64,000 nt of DNA from Mangrovibacterium diazotrophicum. GTDB lineage: Bacteria > Bacteroidota > Bacteroidia > Bacteroidales > Prolixibacteraceae. The stretch lies in contig NZ_RAPN01000002.1 of NCBI RefSeq assembly GCF_003610535.1, positions 310,001-374,000 on the forward strand, written 5' to 3'. The notes under the pieces were generated by a model. The model made no database searches. It was not told the origin of the DNA and saw only the letters and a list, made by a program, of their open reading frames with translations. This document shows, piece after piece, positions 55,642-63,489 of this stretch (positions are counted from its first letter, which is position 1; each line of letters starts with the position of its first letter). Made by a program: the position numbers and the translations under genes.

Positions 55642-57144
55642 TTAATAAAGTGCGGCATGGCAGGTTGAACAGTTCTCCGTCCGCCATTCTTCGTCAATAT
55701 CAACAGGATGTACAAAATCAAGCGATTCGAAGGAAGCAGAATAAACCATGTTATCGGGCGTTCCCTGGGCCAGAATATCGTGACATAAGTTACAGTCCTT
55801 TGAAATCACGGTTCCCGACTCAGTCGCGTGACGATCATTGTGGCATCTGAAACAACCATCCGTTTCCATGTGACCAATATTGTTCGGGTACGATTTCCAG
55901 CTTGCTTTCATCTCCGGAAAGATGTTGTTGGCGTAATCATTCTGAATTTCAGCAATAGCCTGCGCAACATCTGACTTCCGGCTTTCCAACAATTCAGGAT
56001 CAGTCATTTCATAGTACTCTTTAACCTGAGCATCAATTGCGAAAAACGCACTGTCCTTAGTTGGATAATCCTGATTCAGGGCAGTCATAGCCAGCAACTT
56101 GATACTCGGCAATGTTTTAGAGATTTTACCTTCTGCCAATGACTTATCGATAAAGTTTTGCGGCACTTTGTAGTCATGAGATGGCCGGTTATGACAATCC
56201 AAACAGTCCATTACCCGGGTTTCCATCGAGTCCAGCTCTTCCGCTGTAACCGGATTATCACTGTCTGTGAAAATATGGGACTCTCCTGTTTTAACATTGG
56301 TATATTTCACCCAAGGAATCACTTGTCTTTGAGGATCCGAAGTCTTGTATTCAATTTTTACGTCCGGACTAATGTGCTGGTGAATACCATTTTCCAATCC
56401 GTGCCCGGTAACTTTCGAACTCGTTTTAACTTGAAGTTGAATGATATTCTCGGTGTTTTCGTCATCCGCTAAAAACGAATGTTCAACACGCATTTTACGA
56501 TCATAAAATTTCTCAGGCCAATGACACTCTTCGCAGGTTTCCTGCGCCGGTCTCAAATTTGCGATTGGTGTTGGAATTGGCGTTGGATATTTATTGGCCA
56601 AAACCGAATAAACCTGGTAAAGACCCGACATTTTACTTTTGACGTACCAACTGGCTCCCGAGCCAACGTGACATTCAACACAGGCAACACGCTCATGCGA
56701 TGATCCGTGATAAGTCGTGTATTCCGGCTCCATCACCTGGTGGCACAATTTGCCGCAAAATTCAACCGACTCGGTATAATGGAAAGCTTCGTAGCTCCCA
56801 ACCGATGAAATGATCAATAGAAAAACCGTCCCTACAATAAAGATGATGGATGCATTACGGACAGCAATATTATTGAAATCGATTATCGGCCAGCTCAGAC
56901 TTTTACCTTCCGCCTCAGCCTTGCGGGCCTTCTTTCGATAGATTCGCATACCGATCGGAATCATAAACAAGCCCACAAACATAAATACCGGCAGAACAAT
57001 ATAAATGAACAACCCGATATACGAACCACCGAATCCAAAGAAATAGTTGAGCAACATCAACGAAAGGATCGAGGCCAGGTTGAAAACCGCCAATACTGCA
57101 CCAGTGATCGAAATCCAGTTTTTAATTGATGAAGGGAGTTTCAT
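55642..57144 (-). CDS. Membrane NapC/NirT-like multihaem cytochrome, seven haem sites (ImcH-like)
   Basis: A 500-residue inner-membrane cytochrome with three helices (about 11-34, 41-66, 98-116) and a periplasmic domain. Haem sites: CGKLCH at 130 (spacing CX3CH), then CVECH 155, CEECH 204, CLDCH 314, CFRCH 431, CNLCH 451 and CSTCH 492. The first two sites with HQVMEPEYTTYHGSSH match the quinol-side part of NapC/NrfH proteins. Three helices plus seven haems correspond to Geobacter ImcH rather than to the shorter 4-haem NapC or NrfH. Likely role: oxidise menaquinol and pass electrons to periplasmic cytochromes. Confidence 0.88.
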   Translation of the reverse strand: MKLPSSIKNWISITGAVLAVFNLASILSLMLLNYFFGFGGSYIGLFIYIVLPVFMFVGLFMIPIGMRIYRKKARKAEAEGKSLSWPIIDFNNIAVRNASIIFIVGTVFLLIISSVGSYEAFHYTESVEFCGKLCHQVMEPEYTTYHGSSHERVACVECHVGSGASWYVKSKMSGLYQVYSVLANKYPTPIPTPIANLRPAQETCEECHWPEKFYDRKMRVEHSFLADDENTENIIQLQVKTSSKVTGHGLENGIHQHISPDVKIEYKTSDPQRQVIPWVKYTNVKTGESHIFTDSDNPVTAEELDSMETRVMDCLDCHNRPSHDYKVPQNFIDKSLAEGKISKTLPSIKLLAMTALNQDYPTKDSAFFAIDAQVKEYYEMTDPELLESRKSDVAQAIAEIQNDYANNIFPEMKASWKSYPNNIGHMETDGCFRCHNDRHATESGTVISKDCNLCHDILAQGTPDNMVYSASFESLDFVHPVDIDEEWRTENCSTCHAALY

Positions 57145-57398
57145 ATTATTTCATTTCAAAGTTATGGTCTTCAGGTCTTATACAATTTTGTAAAAAATAT
57201 GCTAATATTTCAAGCTAACTCCTTTATTTATAATTGTTCCACACAAGACACAATAACGAATTTATGATCATTATCTTTAAATCAGAATCGCTTAACTAAA
57301 CCCATCAAATTCACTGCAAAGCAATATCGATCAACCACATAAGTAATCAACCAGATTCCACCCGACAAGTGAACACTCAAGAAACGATCATCCTTTTC

Positions 57399-60224
57399 TT
57401 AGTGAAAGATCAGTGAATAAGTGATTAATATCACCATTAGTATTCCCGCGAAAAGTGCGATGTAGCCAAAAAGCTTAATTATCTTAAGTTTTTGAGGCGG
57501 AATCTCAGATTCAACCGCCAATTCTTCGAGCTTGCCCGATGCTTTTAATTCTTCATAATCGCGAGGCCGATCTTTCTTATATTCCTCCAGCGGCACCTTG
57601 CCCGTGAATATTACGGTATCCATCGGAAAAGACTCCGGTCGAAGATGCGTATTGAAAAAGTGAATGGTAAAAATGAAGCCGACAGCCAGCAACGCTTCAT
57701 CACTGTGAATGATTTGCGCAACATTGATGAGCCAGCCCGGGAATATCTGCGTGAAGAATTCGGGGAACCAAAGCATCAAACCAGTCGATCCGATGACCAC
57801 TACCCCCCAAAACACCGCGAAGTAGTCAAATTTTTCCCAATACGTCCAGCGGCCATAAGACGGCTTTGGCCCAACTCCGGTAAACCACTTTATCGAAGCC
57901 CAAAAGTCTCTCACATCCTGCCGATTAAACATCAGCGAATTAGGGCCAAACACCAATTGGCTAAATTTAATTCCTCGCTTGCGCTTCGCCTTCAACAGAG
58001 ACACAACATGATAGGAAAAATAGCCAAACGTGACAACCGCCGCCATCCGGTGAATCACCCCGGCAACAAAAGCTCCCCCAATCAAATGAGCAATGAACTT
58101 CGCCCATTCCATATAAGCGAATTTCAGCACCATCCCGGTCAATGCAAGTAGAATAAAGCTTACGATTACGAAGATGTGGGTAATGCGTTGACTCTTCGTA
58201 AACCTTGTTACGTAAACCTGCTTTCCGTTCTGTTTGGGATGCTCCCGCTTTTTAATCATCGCACCAACAGAACGAGGCAACCACAACAACGTGTGCAAAC
58301 CGAAAAACGCGAATACACTAAGCAGCAAGGTCGTCATGGCCCAGAAGGTGTAATACAGCCAGGGGAATTTACTCCGATCATAGTGCGTTGCGTGCGTCAG
58401 ATAGCCGGTAAACTTCATGTTGGCATCATCATGACATTTCCTGCAGGTACGTACAATATTTCGAGGGCCGATTGTCGAGTTCGGATTATCCATCCGAAGG
58501 ATGTTGTGCGCTCCATGACAGTCAGAGCATCGCGCAGCATCCAGGTAGCCGAGTTGGTAAGCCTTACCGTGATAAGTATCCAGATAAGTCTCGGCCAGCT
58601 CTTTATGGCATTTACCGCACTGTGCCGTTATCTCGGTCATAAACTTATCCTGGTGTACTTCGGAAATATGATGCGCTGTGTGACAGGTTTCACAGGTCGG
58701 AAATTCCAGTTTTCCTTTACTTTCCTGGTAAGCGTGGTCGCTAACCCGGTATTCGTCGTAAATTCCTTTGTGGCACCGTCCGCAAGTTGCTGCCAGGTTA
58801 GCCGGATAGATGGATGAACGCGGATCTGATTCTTTCAACTCAGAGTGTGTTGTGTGGCAATCAATACACACTGCAACCGACAACAGCCCTTTTTCGGCCA
58901 GGCTCTTCCCGTGAACACTTGTCGAATAATCCGCCAGTGCGTCCTGCTCCTTCAGCTCTGTTTCCTGCAGCGCCCGACCATTTTTCCGGTGACAGGAACC
59001 ACAAAGCTTTGGTATCGAAGACCGGAAAACCGAAGCTGTTTCGTCGGATACGAGTTTCACCAGATGCGTTCCGTGACAGTCGGTACAATAGGGTGCGTTT
59101 TCGTGTTTGTTGAAATAAGCCTGCCCGTGTCCGCTCGAAAAATAAACATCGGCTTCTTCAGCATGGCAATTCGAACAATCAACTTTCCCGGCCGTTTCGC
59201 AAGGTCGCTTTAAATTTGCCGTAACGTCGGAGTGGCACTTCACACAGGTAATGTTGTTGTGCGACGACTTTGCCAACTGCGCAACCTCCACATGCAGTGA
59301 AATGGTGTCGCCAGCCATTATTTTGTGTATGTCTTCTTTTGCGTGACAAACCAAACAGCTCTGGTCAGAAATCGTCTCCAGAATATTTTTCAACTCAACT
59401 TTGTGAGGCGGATGGCAATCGGTGCAAGCGGGAATGGCTCCCGGCTTTTTCTCCCATAATTCTTTATTGATCACCTTGATATGAACATCTTCAATTCGGG
59501 CATGGCACTGCATACAAGTACGTGCGATATTTCGCGGCGACGTACTCGAGCGCAGATCAGTGTGCGGCAGAATGAGGTGATTGCCGTGGCAATTGTTACA
59601 AGTGGCAGTAACAGTCAGTCCACTTTTAAAAAGCCCTTTACCGTGAATACCCTGACTGTAATTTTCGACGATATTGTGTTCCGAGATATTGTAATTATTT
59701 GAAACCGGAGCCCCCTCCTGGTGACATCTTCCGCACAACACGGGAATATTCATCTTATAGGTCTGCGAACGCTCATTCGTGGCCCTCAATACCTGGTGTG
59801 CGCCATGGCAATCTTTGCACGATGGAGCATTCCTGTCCTTCCCCTCGTACGCCCTTCCGTGAACTCCTTTCAAAAACTCGGTCATCTCTTCATCGTGGCA
59901 CATTCCGCAATCGACCGGTTGGAGCTTCTCAGGATGAGGGAATTCCTCAACTGCTGCATCTTGATGGCAAGAGGCACAATCAATCTCTTCGTGAACCGAG
60001 CCGACCAGCGCATTGGGTTTAATGTAAAGAGACACCCTCTTTCCCGGAACGGTTGAGTACAATCCGGGATCGTCGTGACATAGGAGACAGTCGTCGTTTG
60101 TTTGGGCAAAAACTCCAGAAGTAGTGACCGCCATAAACACAAAAAGTAACACCCGGAATATTCGACTTATTCCGCTGTTACTTTCTGCCGGTCGCGTTCC
60201 AATTGTTAAATTTCGTGCTCCCAT
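57399..60224 (-). CDS. 19-haem cytochrome c fused to a b-type membrane domain (CbcL-like)
   Basis: A 941-residue protein. After a signal segment (about 20-41) it carries 19 CXXCH sites between residues 46 and 598. Five copies of a module (HG ... CxxCHGxH ... CxxCH, about 47 residues) can be seen near 122-168, 194-241, 366-412, 438-485 and 552-598. Residues about 620-941 hold six membrane helices with histidines suited to two b haems (QRITHIFVIV, VIHRMAAVVTFGYFSYHVV, FIFTIHFFNTH), as in the HydC/FdnI cytochrome b family. This c-plus-b fusion parallels Geobacter CbcL but with about twice its c haems. Likely a menaquinol oxidase feeding electrons outward. Confidence 0.88.
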   Translation of the reverse strand: MGARNLTIGTRPAESNSGISRIFRVLLFVFMAVTTSGVFAQTNDDCLLCHDDPGLYSTVPGKRVSLYIKPNALVGSVHEEIDCASCHQDAAVEEFPHPEKLQPVDCGMCHDEEMTEFLKGVHGRAYEGKDRNAPSCKDCHGAHQVLRATNERSQTYKMNIPVLCGRCHQEGAPVSNNYNISEHNIVENYSQGIHGKGLFKSGLTVTATCNNCHGNHLILPHTDLRSSTSPRNIARTCMQCHARIEDVHIKVINKELWEKKPGAIPACTDCHPPHKVELKNILETISDQSCLVCHAKEDIHKIMAGDTISLHVEVAQLAKSSHNNITCVKCHSDVTANLKRPCETAGKVDCSNCHAEEADVYFSSGHGQAYFNKHENAPYCTDCHGTHLVKLVSDETASVFRSSIPKLCGSCHRKNGRALQETELKEQDALADYSTSVHGKSLAEKGLLSVAVCIDCHTTHSELKESDPRSSIYPANLAATCGRCHKGIYDEYRVSDHAYQESKGKLEFPTCETCHTAHHISEVHQDKFMTEITAQCGKCHKELAETYLDTYHGKAYQLGYLDAARCSDCHGAHNILRMDNPNSTIGPRNIVRTCRKCHDDANMKFTGYLTHATHYDRSKFPWLYYTFWAMTTLLLSVFAFFGLHTLLWLPRSVGAMIKKREHPKQNGKQVYVTRFTKSQRITHIFVIVSFILLALTGMVLKFAYMEWAKFIAHLIGGAFVAGVIHRMAAVVTFGYFSYHVVSLLKAKRKRGIKFSQLVFGPNSLMFNRQDVRDFWASIKWFTGVGPKPSYGRWTYWEKFDYFAVFWGVVVIGSTGLMLWFPEFFTQIFPGWLINVAQIIHSDEALLAVGFIFTIHFFNTHLRPESFPMDTVIFTGKVPLEEYKKDRPRDYEELKASGKLEELAVESEIPPQKLKIIKLFGYIALFAGILMVILITYSLIFH

Positions 60225-60354
60225 TATTTGGTGAAGTTTTTAATCACCTGCTCCTCAATCTTGCGCTATTTTGTTTTTAATTCATCTATTTCAATTGCCT
60301 TTATCTTTCTTATAATGTTCACACTAAATGCATCTTTCTAGACTTTCTCAACAA

Positions 60355-60975
60355 TCATGAAGTGTGATGCCAGCCCGTTACAATACTCTTAAAATTATCC
60401 AGCGGCGATTTACCAATCGAGGCAATATACAAGTGGATAATCAGGAAAATAGAAATGAAAAATCCCAGAGCTGAATGGAAAACTGCTGTTAGGAAAATAC
60501 CGCTCACATTGTATACTTTTTCAATAATGATCTCCGGGAACAAAAGTCCGAAGCCTGAAATAATCACGCAGGGCATTACCGCGTACATTACGATGATGTA
60601 AGTGTATTTCTGCAGCGGGTTGAATTTTCTTTTCTCCGACAATGGATATGGCGCTTTCATTCCGTGAAACATCCCCCAGGCATAGTAGTAAGCCTGTTTC
60701 ATCGGGCGCTTTAAGAATGACTTTGGCTTCACAATGTAAAACTTACCATTCGGCGTAGCCATATTCAGAATGAAATAAACCAGGTAGTTTATAGTTACCA
60801 CAATACCGGCGACATTGTGAATATCGATTGCTTTATCGAATGAAATCAAGAATTTTGAATCGACTCCTGCATTCATGCTAATACCGGTAAGAATCAGAAG
60901 CAATATGCCAATGGCATTGATTCCATGCCAAATACGCAACCAGACCGGATAGTAATATATTTTATTTGCTGTCAT
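60355..60975 (-). CDS. Diheme cytochrome b subunit (CbcB-like)
   Basis: A 206-residue membrane protein with four helices of the cytochrome b561/FdnI type. Candidate haem ligands are the His in LRIWHGINAIGILLL, AIDIHNVAGIVV, AVFHSALGFF and LIIHLYIASIG. It overlaps the end of the 7-haem cytochrome gene by 14 bases, so the two are translationally coupled and should form one complex: b haems take electrons from menaquinol and the c subunit relays them. This pairing matches CbcBA of Geobacter in order of parts and haem number. Confidence 0.85.
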   Translation of the reverse strand: MTANKIYYYPVWLRIWHGINAIGILLLILTGISMNAGVDSKFLISFDKAIDIHNVAGIVVTINYLVYFILNMATPNGKFYIVKPKSFLKRPMKQAYYYAWGMFHGMKAPYPLSEKRKFNPLQKYTYIIVMYAVMPCVIISGFGLLFPEIIIEKVYNVSGIFLTAVFHSALGFFISIFLIIHLYIASIGKSPLDNFKSIVTGWHHTS

Positions 60976-61909
60976 TTGATTTCCCCTTTAAAATTCTGAA
61001 CGTTAGATGGATGAAAACCACTACAAAAACAAGCGCTAAAATCAGATAGCTCAACTTCTGCAGTAGTGGTACCTGATGCGTTCCGATGATGTATGAGTCA
61101 TTGGAAATAATATTCCCAAACGCACCTCCACCGCGGTTCTGCAAGTTTTCATATTTATACAATGATGCTTTCAATTTCGAGTTACCCGAGTGACATTCCT
61201 GACAGCTTCTTGTTGCCTGCGACTTCGGAAGTATGTCATGAGATACCATCAAACTATCGGTAACCTGTGTATGACACTCAATACAACGAACATTCTGGAA
61301 ATGTAATTCCTGGTTGGGCAGCCAACTATGTACCTGAACCAACTCGGGTTTCTCGCGACCGGCAACCATTTCGTAGCGCTGCATATTTGCATGACAGGTC
61401 AAACACATGTCGTTGCTGTACTTTACGATTTCTTTCACGTTGTCGGCATTACGAGCAATTGGCCGGTAGGTATGCTGATCGTGGCATTTTGAACAGCTGA
61501 AACTTTCGCCATATGCCTGGTAGTGAACACTCTTCTGAACTTCTTCATCGATCCGCTCAAACTGGTACGAAGCAAAAGCCTCGTCGCCCCCATGGCAATC
61601 CAAACAGCTGGCCATTGGCTCCAGCTTTAAATTTGCCTGGTGCGGGTAGGTTGAATATTCGAACGAGTGACAATCCGTACAATCGAAAACCTGGTGAACA
61701 CCAGTCCGCATGGCCACGGTATCCAGCACATAATAAGGATTCATCATCCTCTTTTCTTCCCGATCCATCAATTCATTGTGAAATGAATACGAAGTATTGG
61801 AGTGACATTTCAAACATTGATGCTCCTTCGGATCGTCGTAATACTGAGCCTTCACTTGCGTCAGCGATCCAAGGGACATAACCAGAATTATAAGCAACAA
61901 AATCCTCAT
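60962..61909 (-). CDS. Membrane-anchored heptahaem cytochrome c (CbcA-like)
   Basis: A 315-residue periplasmic cytochrome: signal peptide ending QVKAQ, seven CXXCH sites (residues 32, 77, 102, 139, 169, 209, 236) and one C-terminal helix (about 284-304, YLILALVFVVVFIHLTF) followed by a short basic tail. Extra histidines near the haem sites suggest bis-His ligation. It overlaps the cytochrome b gene that follows. Seven haems plus one C-terminal anchor is the architecture of CbcA. No nitrite or other reductase active-site motif (for example a CXXCK site) is seen, so it is an electron carrier. Confidence 0.88.
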   Translation of the reverse strand: MRILLLIILVMSLGSLTQVKAQYYDDPKEHQCLKCHSNTSYSFHNELMDREEKRMMNPYYVLDTVAMRTGVHQVFDCTDCHSFEYSTYPHQANLKLEPMASCLDCHGGDEAFASYQFERIDEEVQKSVHYQAYGESFSCSKCHDQHTYRPIARNADNVKEIVKYSNDMCLTCHANMQRYEMVAGREKPELVQVHSWLPNQELHFQNVRCIECHTQVTDSLMVSHDILPKSQATRSCQECHSGNSKLKASLYKYENLQNRGGGAFGNIISNDSYIIGTHQVPLLQKLSYLILALVFVVVFIHLTFRILKGKSNDSK

Positions 61910-61985
61910 CGATTCAATTTTTAGTTAATTGGCTTCTTGGCCTAATTTCTTTTTGTCTCTGTTTTCCTCTACAATTGACTTTCAG

Positions 61986-62022
61986 CTAAAAATGGTAATA
62001 TCTAAAACTAGATATTACCATT
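61986..62022 (-). terminator. Terminator after the DUF5777 gene
   Basis: Perfect 14-bp inverted repeat (61991-62004 / 62009-62022, AATGGTAATATCTA arm) with a 4-base loop; on the minus strand it runs into TTTTT. Confidence 0.85.
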
Positions 62023-62043
62023 CTATATACTTCTTTTATGCTG

Positions 62044-63006
62044 TTAATACATCCATAAGCGGGTTATCGTGAAACCAAAGGCCAAACCTTCGAATGGTTT
62101 GTTCATGTTGTTCATCACGTCCATTTGCGGAAGAATTGCACCTGCGTTTCCAACATAAATTTGGAATGCGTGGGTGAAGGTAGAAATCTCAACACCGAAC
62201 TTTAAAGACGGTTTTGGATTGTATGGTCCAGCCCAATCCGGGTGAGGTGGATTGGCATCTGACCAATCAGAGCTTTGCTCCGAGATTTTGTCGATTTTCA
62301 GAGGAGCGTCGAAGTTGAAGATAAACGACGACTGACCCGAGAATTTCAACCGACCACTCAAATGCAATGCAATGCGGTCGTGATCGTGCCAGGCTTTAAC
62401 GTAGTTGGCATGCGAAAAGCTAATACCTCCCTGAAGAGAAATGCTTTCCGAAAATTTACGACCAATGATCAGCTGGCTGAAATAAGAAAACCGGTCGCCA
62501 AATCCCATTGTGAACGTATCGGTTGGGTTCTCGTAGTTATTCAGCTGTCCAAAATCATCTTTCGGACTACCGTCAATACCTACATTTCCAAAGACTGTTA
62601 CAAACACCGGGACTGTGTTATTCTCGGTTTGCTCCAGGATCGTCCACTTCGCATTAAAATCGCTCACCATCCGGTTTACGGGACTCTGCTTAGTCAACCC
62701 AAACCCAATCTGTAAGCTCTTAATTGGCACATAATTTAATGCCAGGCGAACGTTGGCGGATTGATAAAGACCAAACATGTCAGAAAGTGGAGTCTTATTA
62801 CTTTCTTTTTCAATAGCGCCGAATTTATGTTGAATTATAAATTCAAGTGTCTTTGCATCAGGGATAAAAGAGGTTTGTGCATCGATAAGTGTTCCATTAT
62901 CAAAGGCAGGACCAACGGGAGTATCTTTTTCTTTGACCTCATCCTGTGCCCACAGGTTAACATTAACCAACAGGCACGATATAATAATTAATAATATTCT
63001 TTTCAT
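62044..63006 (-). CDS. DUF5777-type outer-membrane beta-barrel protein
   Basis: A 320-residue protein with signal peptide (LLIIISCLLVNVNLWAQ) and a mature part of alternating beta-strands ending in an aromatic residue pattern (FGFTITRLWMY), the usual outer-membrane targeting end. Pieces such as EFIIQHKFGAIEKE, LYQSANVRLALNYVPIKSLQIGFG and PKPSLKFGVEISTFTHAFQIYVG are those of the DUF5777 family, which is frequent beside cytochrome genes in Bacteroidetes. A pore or sleeve for electron transfer is possible but unproven. Confidence 0.8.
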   Translation of the reverse strand: MKRILLIIISCLLVNVNLWAQDEVKEKDTPVGPAFDNGTLIDAQTSFIPDAKTLEFIIQHKFGAIEKESNKTPLSDMFGLYQSANVRLALNYVPIKSLQIGFGLTKQSPVNRMVSDFNAKWTILEQTENNTVPVFVTVFGNVGIDGSPKDDFGQLNNYENPTDTFTMGFGDRFSYFSQLIIGRKFSESISLQGGISFSHANYVKAWHDHDRIALHLSGRLKFSGQSSFIFNFDAPLKIDKISEQSSDWSDANPPHPDWAGPYNPKPSLKFGVEISTFTHAFQIYVGNAGAILPQMDVMNNMNKPFEGLAFGFTITRLWMY

Positions 63007-63028
63007 AGGTTAGTTCTTTCGATGATTA

Positions 63029-63415
63029 CTAATTATCCTGAGCTCCCTGATTGATCCATGCGAGAACAAACGCAGCTTCTTGTCGTGTATACTTTGCACT
63101 GTGACTTCCATCCGGGCTTGGCTTGGTGTAGATCAAGCTGTTTTCCGGGGTGGTCGCGTTAATATATGTCGAAGAATTGATACTATTATACGCATTAGCC
63201 GCTGTCAAATCAGGAACAGGTTTGATCCCGCCTACCTTGTGACAACTGGTACATTTACTTTCAAAAATGGGTATAATCGTTTCGCTGAAGCTAATTACCT
63301 GTGTATCCGGAATCTCCTCGATCACTTCAACAGCCTCAAAATCATAAACACACGCGCTGAATGCTAAGCCAAGTAATGCAATTAAAAGATATACTTTACA
63401 TTTTTTCATACTCAT
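63029..63415 (-). CDS. Monohaem c-type cytochrome lipoprotein
   Basis: A 128-residue lipoprotein with lipobox FSAC (Cys at about residue 21) and one haem site, CTSCH, in IIPIFESKCTSCHKVGG. The ending ARYT/AAFVLAWINQGA-like stretch (TRQEAAFVLAWINQGAQ) is typical of small cytochrome c domains in outer-membrane lipoproteins of this phylum. A Met or His for the sixth haem position is not obvious. It lies 22 bases upstream of the DUF5777 barrel gene, so the two are likely co-made at the outer membrane. Confidence 0.88.
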   Translation of the reverse strand: MSMKKCKVYLLIALLGLAFSACVYDFEAVEVIEEIPDTQVISFSETIIPIFESKCTSCHKVGGIKPVPDLTAANAYNSINSSTYINATTPENSLIYTKPSPDGSHSAKYTRQEAAFVLAWINQGAQDN

Positions 63416-63438
63416 AACTTATAGCTTAGGTATTGTTT

Positions 63439-63473
63439 AAAAAAAAGCTTCTCTTTTTCAAGAAGCTTTTTTC
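63439..63473 (-). terminator. Terminator after the right-edge cytochrome gene
   Basis: Minus-strand stem AAAAAGCTTCT / AGAAGCTTTTT with an 8-base loop followed by TTT. Confidence 0.85.
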
Positions 63474-63489
63474 TTAAAATTATTTTTAG

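Noticed and set aside
58814-60056. Plus-strand frames opposite the 19-haem gene
   Set aside because: Shadows created by the repetitive CXXCH codons; no family features.
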